Assembly (NCBI GenBank): GCA_037147235.1 | Contig: JBAWVO010000219.1 | Span: 1 to 11,066 of the forward strand | Origin: JANXQG01 sp037147235 | Lineage (GTDB): Bacteria > Planctomycetota > Planctomycetia > Pirellulales > Thermoguttaceae | Direction of reading: 5' to 3' | Length of the DNA: 11,066 nt | Part shown: positions 7,969-11,066 of the stretch, one piece after another | Position numbering within the stretch: the first letter of the stretch is position 1 | How the letters are laid out: the number at the start of each line of letters is the position of its first letter | Position numbers and translations under genes: made by a program | Notes under the pieces: model-generated | Database searches by the model: none | Told to the model about the DNA's origin: nothing | The model's input: only the letters and a program-made list of their open reading frames with translations

Positions 7969-8000
7969 AGTTGTCAACCGACAACTTCTTCGGATATACT
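7969..8000 (+). promoter_or_regulatory. holA promoter with overlapping inverted repeat
   Basis: TTGTCA (7971-7976) and TATACT (7995-8000) each match the sigma70 consensus at five of six positions, 18 nt apart. The expected start, about 7 nt after the -10, falls on the A of the holA ATG at 8007, which predicts a leaderless mRNA. A perfect 7-bp inverted repeat (AGTTGTC, 4-nt loop, GACAACT; 7969-7986) covers the -35. It could be an operator or simply a hairpin at the end of the upstream transcript. Confidence 0.5.
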
Positions 8001-8006
8001 GTCTGC

Positions 8007-9035
8007 ATGGCCAAACTTCATGCAATCGACTATCTGGCAAAGCCCGACAAGTACCCGCCAAAGCCGGTCTGCGTGGCGTTTGGCGACGAGCTGTTCCTGC
8101 GCCGCCAAGTGCTGCTGGGCCTTCGCCACGCCGTACTGGGAAGCGACGAAGCCGATTTCTCGCTGACGAGCTACGAAGGCCGCACGGCTGAATTCCGCAC
8201 CGTGGTCGAGGAACTAACCACGATCGCCATGTTTGGCGGGCAGCGGCTGGTTGTGGTCGATGAAGCCGACGAGTTCGTGAGCCGGCATCGCGAAGCGTTG
8301 GAAGGCTACGTTGCCCGGCCCGGGCGAAGTGGCATCCTGCTGCTGGACGTGAAGAGCTGGCCAAGCAACACCCGGCTCTATAAGGCGGTCGATGCCCAAG
8401 GGTTGGCCGTCGATTGCAGCACTCCGGCCGTTGCCAAGCTCACTCGCTGGCTCAGCGATTGGGCCAAGCAAACCCACAAAAGCCAGCTTTCGCTCAACGC
8501 GGCGGATACGCTCGTCGAGTTGGTCGGGCCGGAGTTGGGGCTCCTGGATCAGGAATTGGCCAAGTTAGCCCTGATGGCCGGCAACGACAAAAAGATCACG
8601 TCCGAAATGATCCAAAAGCTGGTCGGTGGATGGCGGGCAAAGACAACCTGGGAGATGCTTGATCTGGCATTGGACGGGAACGTGATCGAGGCATTGCGGC
8701 AGATTGACAGGCTGCTGGCTGCCGGCGAAGCACCTGTCGGGCTGTTGGCTCAGATTTCCGCCACGCTTCGCCGTCTAGCCGCAGCCACCCGCTTGATCCT
8801 CCAGTCCGAGTCTGCCGGTCGCCGCATCGGCGTCGGCCCCGCCTTGCAGCAGGCGGGCATCAAATCCTTCGTGCTCCAAAAGGCCGAGCGACAGCTCAAG
8901 CGTCTCGGCCGGCAGCGCGGCGCCCAGCTCTACCGCTGGCTCCTGGAGGCCGATCTCGATCTGAAGGGCGATAGCCAGATGCTTCCGCGGCTGATCCTCG
9001 AACGGCTGATCGTCCGACTGGCCGCCCCGGCGTAA
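8007..9035 (+). CDS. holA: DNA polymerase III delta subunit (clamp-loader wrench)
   Basis: Delta is the clamp-loader subunit that opens the sliding clamp so it can be placed on primed DNA. The protein is 342 residues (E. coli delta is 343). The opening strand and turn CVAFGDELFLRRQ (22-34) and the MFGGQRLVVVDEADEF segment (75-90) fit the degenerate AAA+ fold of delta, which lacks a working Walker A. LVGPELGLLDQELAKLAL (172-189) is the most recognisable family motif, and a helical C-terminal collar domain follows. The frame is open back to a TTG at 7971, but that codon lies in the -35 box. The ATG at 8007 gives the family-like start MAKLHAIDYLAKPDKYPPKP. It has no ribosome-binding site, consistent with a leaderless message. 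The preceding gene stops 49 nt upstream, so read-through transcription is also possible. Confidence 0.9.
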   Translation: MAKLHAIDYLAKPDKYPPKPVCVAFGDELFLRRQVLLGLRHAVLGSDEADFSLTSYEGRTAEFRTVVEELTTIAMFGGQRLVVVDEADEFVSRHREALEGYVARPGRSGILLLDVKSWPSNTRLYKAVDAQGLAVDCSTPAVAKLTRWLSDWAKQTHKSQLSLNAADTLVELVGPELGLLDQELAKLALMAGNDKKITSEMIQKLVGGWRAKTTWEMLDLALDGNVIEALRQIDRLLAAGEAPVGLLAQISATLRRLAAATRLILQSESAGRRIGVGPALQQAGIKSFVLQKAERQLKRLGRQRGAQLYRWLLEADLDLKGDSQMLPRLILERLIVRLAAPA

Positions 9036-9073
9036 GGCAGAGTGAATAAATAACGCTTACAATTTTCCTGTAG

Positions 9074-9125
9074 GATGGGCTTTAGCCCGTCGAGATTAGC
9101 GAGATTGGTCATACCGGGCATGCCC
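9074..9125. repeat. Two short hairpins after holA
   Basis: Arms 9074-9080 and 9085-9091 form a 7-bp stem (one G-T pair) with a TTTA loop. GGGCATGCCC at 9116-9125 is a perfect 10-nt palindrome. Neither has a T-run, so neither is a clear holA terminator. They look like parts of an intergenic repeat unit that also carries the broken small reading frame on the minus strand. Confidence 0.45.
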
Positions 9126-9193
9126 CACCACATTACGCAACGGGGCAACCGCCGACAGCAGACGTTCTTCAACGATATGACGAATTAAGTCAT
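9096..9193 (-). pseudogene. Candidate broken small gene with strong ribosome-binding site
   Basis: AGGAGG (minus strand, 9206-9201) stands 7 nt before ATG (9193), an ideal translation start, yet the frame reads ATG ACT TAA and ends after two codons. One base out of frame, 30 sense codons run to a TAA at 9096 and look protein-like (LIRHIVEERLLSAVAPLR, then NVVGHARYDQSR). A single extra base after ATGAC would join them into a 32-residue product. This fits a frameshifted small gene or repeat-borne frame. A -1 slip at ACT would also join them, which is speculative. No family is recognised. Confidence 0.35.
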
Positions 9194-9302
9194 GGTGGGG
9201 CCTCCTAAATATGGGGAATTCGCCACAATAAAGATCAAATAGAACGGGGGAATTTCAAGACAGTATAGTACGGCGAGAAGCAGATTACCACAGTCCTGGA
9301 AG

Positions 9303-9331
9303 AAAAACACAAAGGTCGCAATCCACCTTCA
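9303..9331 (-). terminator. Possible intrinsic terminator of the lipoprotein gene
   Basis: On the minus strand a stem begins within the stop codon: AAGGT (9329-9325) pairs with ACCTT (9316-9312), extendable by two G-T pairs, around an 8-nt loop. TTTTT follows at 9307-9303. The stem is short, so strength is uncertain. Confidence 0.4.
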
Positions 9332-10189
9332 CTTGAGTTTCTCATGCTCCAGGGCGGCCTTGACGGCTTCATTAAGATCTCGCGTTTGCGTTTGAAGATC
9401 CTCCAATTTGGGATCCCGCTGAAGCCTATCCAGTTCCAAAAGGACTTCAGTTCGCGTATCGGGAAGTAACCTTGGTACAATTTGGGGAAATGTCTCGCGC
9501 ATAGAACGAAGTAGATTGGCAAGGTCGTCGCGGCTGTAGGAGCTTCGCTCCGTCAAGGTCGCAATGCATCCTGTCACTATGGACGCGAGTCCCCTTTTTA
9601 TTCCCTCCAAGCCTTGCACGCGGACAGGATAAGATGAGTCATTCTTATCCAACGTCGGTAGAAACTCGTCGGTCAATTCGAGCAAGAGTACCGTATTCTG
9701 GAGTACGACGCCGAACAAATCAACAATCTCGATACTGCCAACTTCGTTTGCAAGAGAGGCGCTAAGGTATAGCTTGAAGATTTCCTTGCTGGAACCGAAA
9801 TAGAGCATTGCCTGCGAAATCCGAGATTGAATCGGCAGGCTATGATTCCGGTATATTTCTAGATTCTGAGAAGAAACCAGCCGCGAAAAGACTTTTCCTG
9901 ATCGCTGGCTTTCTCGCCTCGGCAAAGCATGCCTTTTTTCCTTCTCAAGCGAGGCCATTAATTCAGCGACTTTGGTCATGTCCTGACCGGTCCACTCACG
10001 ATCTGCGGCAGGCATACCAAGACGAAGATACTCATCGGTTGTCAATGATCGATCAGCCGGTGCAGTATTTGGCGATTTTACGGATCTATTTGTTTGGTTT
10101 AACTCGGAAGAACTGCCACAACCGCCGACCGTCAATATGAGCAACGACCATACCGCCTGAAGAATCGTCCAGTTTCGCAGTGAGCACAT
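9329..10189 (-). CDS. Predicted lipoprotein, function unknown
   Basis: I do not recognise this 286-residue protein. Residues 1-23 are a lipoprotein signal peptide with a hydrophobic core (WSLLILTV) and lipobox VGG-Cys24, so the mature protein should be lipid-anchored in the envelope. The remainder is mostly amphipathic helix, Leu/Glu/Arg-rich, with few prolines and no catalytic or metal-binding motif. The C-terminus (about 245-286) could be coiled coil. The frame extends upstream to 10279, but the ATG at 10189 is clearly preferred: GGGAG stands 6 nt upstream, and this start puts the signal peptide at the N-terminus. By eye the gene is lower in GC (near half) than ettA, clpX or holA, which may mean relaxed selection or later acquisition. 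It has no close same-strand partner, and a possible terminator sits at its stop codon. Confidence 0.8.
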   Translation of the reverse strand: MCSLRNWTILQAVWSLLILTVGGCGSSSELNQTNRSVKSPNTAPADRSLTTDEYLRLGMPAADREWTGQDMTKVAELMASLEKEKRHALPRRESQRSGKVFSRLVSSQNLEIYRNHSLPIQSRISQAMLYFGSSKEIFKLYLSASLANEVGSIEIVDLFGVVLQNTVLLLELTDEFLPTLDKNDSSYPVRVQGLEGIKRGLASIVTGCIATLTERSSYSRDDLANLLRSMRETFPQIVPRLLPDTRTEVLLELDRLQRDPKLEDLQTQTRDLNEAVKAALEHEKLK

Positions 10190-10567
10190 GAGGTTCTCCC
10201 CTTGCTTGCGGATCGTGCGATCGTTTCTCGGTGACAATCGCAATTTGATTGGATGGAATTGCACCGATTTATCAGTCAAGAGTACTCATGGCAACTGGGT
10301 ACTACGAAACCAGTCATCGCCCGTCTCGGTGTTGCCGACGTGCGTGCCTTCGGTCTCGCGTGGGAAGACTGCGAAGAGCTTCTACACGAACTCGGCTTTT
10401 CTCCCCGCGTGGAAGTGGTCGCGGTTTGAGGTCGCGGCCTATCCTCGCGAAACTGCAGTGCCCAATTCTATCGCTGGCTTCTGGAGGCCGGTCACGAGAA
10501 GGGTCTCCTTACCGGCGAAGCAGCGCGACGCCAGGGTGGACGTGAGCGACAGGATCTTTTTACGGGC
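10190..10567. other. Gene-poor region with a holA-like stretch
   Basis: No gene can be supported in these roughly 380 bases. All three plus-strand frames are open over much of it, so openness is not evidence of coding. The longest clean small frame is 10253-10429 (58 codons from an ATG without a ribosome-binding site). Positions 10458-10490 match holA 8920-8952 at 28 of 33 positions. With one in-frame 3-nt gap the resemblance continues to about 10505, reading AQFYRWLLEAGHEKG against AQLYRWLLEADLDLKG. A decayed holA-like fragment is possible. Confidence 0.4.
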
Positions 10568-10584
10568 AAAACGGTCGGGCGACC
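10568..10584 (-). terminator. Possible compact intrinsic terminator after infA
   Basis: On the minus strand, 3 nt after the infA stop, GGTC (10584-10581) pairs with GACC (10576-10573) around GCCC, extendable by a T-G pair. TTTT follows at 10571-10568. The stem is only 4-5 bp, so this is tentative. Confidence 0.33.
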
Positions 10585-10587
10585 AAT

Positions 10588-10809
10588 TTACCGCTCGCGG
10601 AAAGTGATACGGCCCTTGGTCAGGTCGTACGGAGAGAGTTCAATGCGCACCTTATCGCCGGGCACGATACGGATGAAATTTTTCCGCATCCGACCGGCAA
10701 CGTGGGCAATGATTTTATGACCGCTGTCCAATTGCACCCGAAACCGTGTGTTGGCCAGGGCTTCCGTCACGATGCCCTCGACCTCGATTGCTTCTTCTTT
10801 TTTCGCCAT
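10588..10809 (-). CDS. infA: Translation initiation factor IF-1
   Basis: IF-1 binds the ribosomal A site of the 30S subunit with IF-2 and IF-3 during initiation. The 73-residue product is a complete S1-type OB fold and aligns with E. coli IF-1 (72 residues) from end to end. Diagnostic strings are NTRFRVQLDSGH, GRMRKNFIRIVPGDKV and ELSPYDLTKGRITFR. The ATG at 10809 gives the canonical MAKKEE start; no strong ribosome-binding site precedes it (GAGTGGCGGT lies immediately upstream). The gene stands alone, away from the rpmJ-rpsM ribosomal cluster that often carries infA. Repeat-rich DNA lies upstream and a small hairpin with a T-run follows the stop codon. Confidence 0.96.
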   Translation of the reverse strand: MAKKEEAIEVEGIVTEALANTRFRVQLDSGHKIIAHVAGRMRKNFIRIVPGDKVRIELSPYDLTKGRITFRER

Positions 10810-10896
10810 ACCGCCACTCTAGGGGGGATAATGTTGCTTGGGAGACTGCCTAGGGACTTATCTTACCATTTTTGTCGCCATCCTCCAAGCAGGAAT

Positions 10897-10930
10897 GACG
10901 AAATTCAAAATCCGAATGACGAATGACGAA
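10897..10930 (-). repeat. Three heptamer units, inverse to the right-end array
   Basis: TGACGAA occurs at 10897-10903, 10917-10923 and 10924-10930; the last two are tandem. It is the reverse complement of the TTCGTCA unit that fills the right end of the window. The 82 nt between the clusters contain no gene I can support. Confidence 0.8.
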
Positions 10931-11012
10931 GAAATGGCCAAAAACCATGCGAGGCCGCGAGTTGTGGATCAAGTACCCCCCCCAGAGTGGGCGACGAACT
11001 CCGGGCTTGGAC

Positions 11013-11066
11013 TTCGTCATTCGTCATTCGTCATTCGTCATTCGTCATTCGTCATTCGTCATTCGT
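11013..11066 (+). repeat. Short tandem heptamer array, cut by window end
   Basis: TTCGTCA repeats seven full times without error and then five bases of an eighth copy, where the window ends. The true length is therefore unknown. A 7-bp unit is not a multiple of a codon and no reading frame is implied. Confidence 0.97.

Noticed and set aside
8930..9172. 80-codon minus-strand frame at the end of holA
   Set aside because: It overlaps holA and intergenic hairpins; the adjacent frame looks more protein-like and is linked to the strong ribosome-binding site.
10253..10429. 58-codon plus-strand frame with a protein-like sequence (LGVADVRAFGLAWEDCEELL)
   Set aside because: No ribosome-binding site, and all three frames are open here, so I could not support it as a gene. 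The in-frame continuation after its TGA, which leads to the holA-like string, keeps it worth testing.
10427..10429. TGA read-through or selenocysteine joining the 58-codon frame to the next segment
   Set aside because: No supporting stem-loop was identified, and decay is the simpler explanation.
10188..10607. 139-codon plus-strand frame before infA
   Set aside because: It starts inside the lipoprotein's start region, runs into the infA 3' end, and has no recognisable features.
11013..11066. Array at the right end as a CRISPR
   Set aside because: The unit is 7 bp with no spacers; it is a simple tandem repeat.

Overview
The window looks like ordinary chromosome from a planctomycete, most likely of the Pirellula/Rhodopirellula kind. 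The grounds are the gene families: a large secreted WXXGXW-repeat protein, a small membrane protein with a SHOCT-like tail, a planctomycete-style DNA polymerase III delta subunit, and infA and clpX standing away from their usual partners. Moderately high GC and several kinds of intergenic repeat point the same way. This is inference from family resemblance; no rRNA or other taxonomic marker is present. No phage, transposase, CRISPR array, tRNA or rRNA was found.

Layout. Positions 57-2072 (minus) hold a secreted WXXGXW-repeat protein with a long low-complexity tail. Positions 2330-4015 (minus) hold the ribosome-associated ABC-F ATPase EttA. Positions 4205-5485 (minus) hold ClpX, the unfoldase of ClpXP. 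Positions 5591-5878 (minus) hold a 95-residue membrane/SHOCT-like protein with a good sigma70-type promoter. After a divergent intergenic region, 6137-7957 (plus) holds a 606-residue protein built from two copies of a beta-sandwich module. It is followed by holA at 8007-9035 (plus), which has its own promoter placed so that the mRNA would be leaderless. Positions 9329-10189 (minus) hold an unrecognised lipoprotein and 10588-10809 (minus) hold infA, each followed by a possible intrinsic terminator. The right edge is a short-tandem-repeat region that runs off the window.

How the genes relate. Four genes are basic housekeeping functions: translation (ettA, infA), protein quality control (clpX) and replication (holA). 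They do not form one operon: each is set apart by intergenic DNA, and the 606-residue gene and holA are the only close pair that could be co-transcribed. The envelope-directed proteins between them have no assignable function.

The less ordinary material is between the genes. A 22-nt sequence is shared by the leader of the WXXGXW gene and the clpX-ettA gap, where it forms the outer arm of a large nested inverted repeat. At 9096-9207 a strong ribosome-binding site and ATG are followed by a stop at codon 3, while a 30-codon protein-like stretch continues one base out of frame. At 10458-10507 a stretch resembles the 3' part of holA. Heptamer repeats occur in opposite orientations near the right end. 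I found no convincing new multi-gene system.
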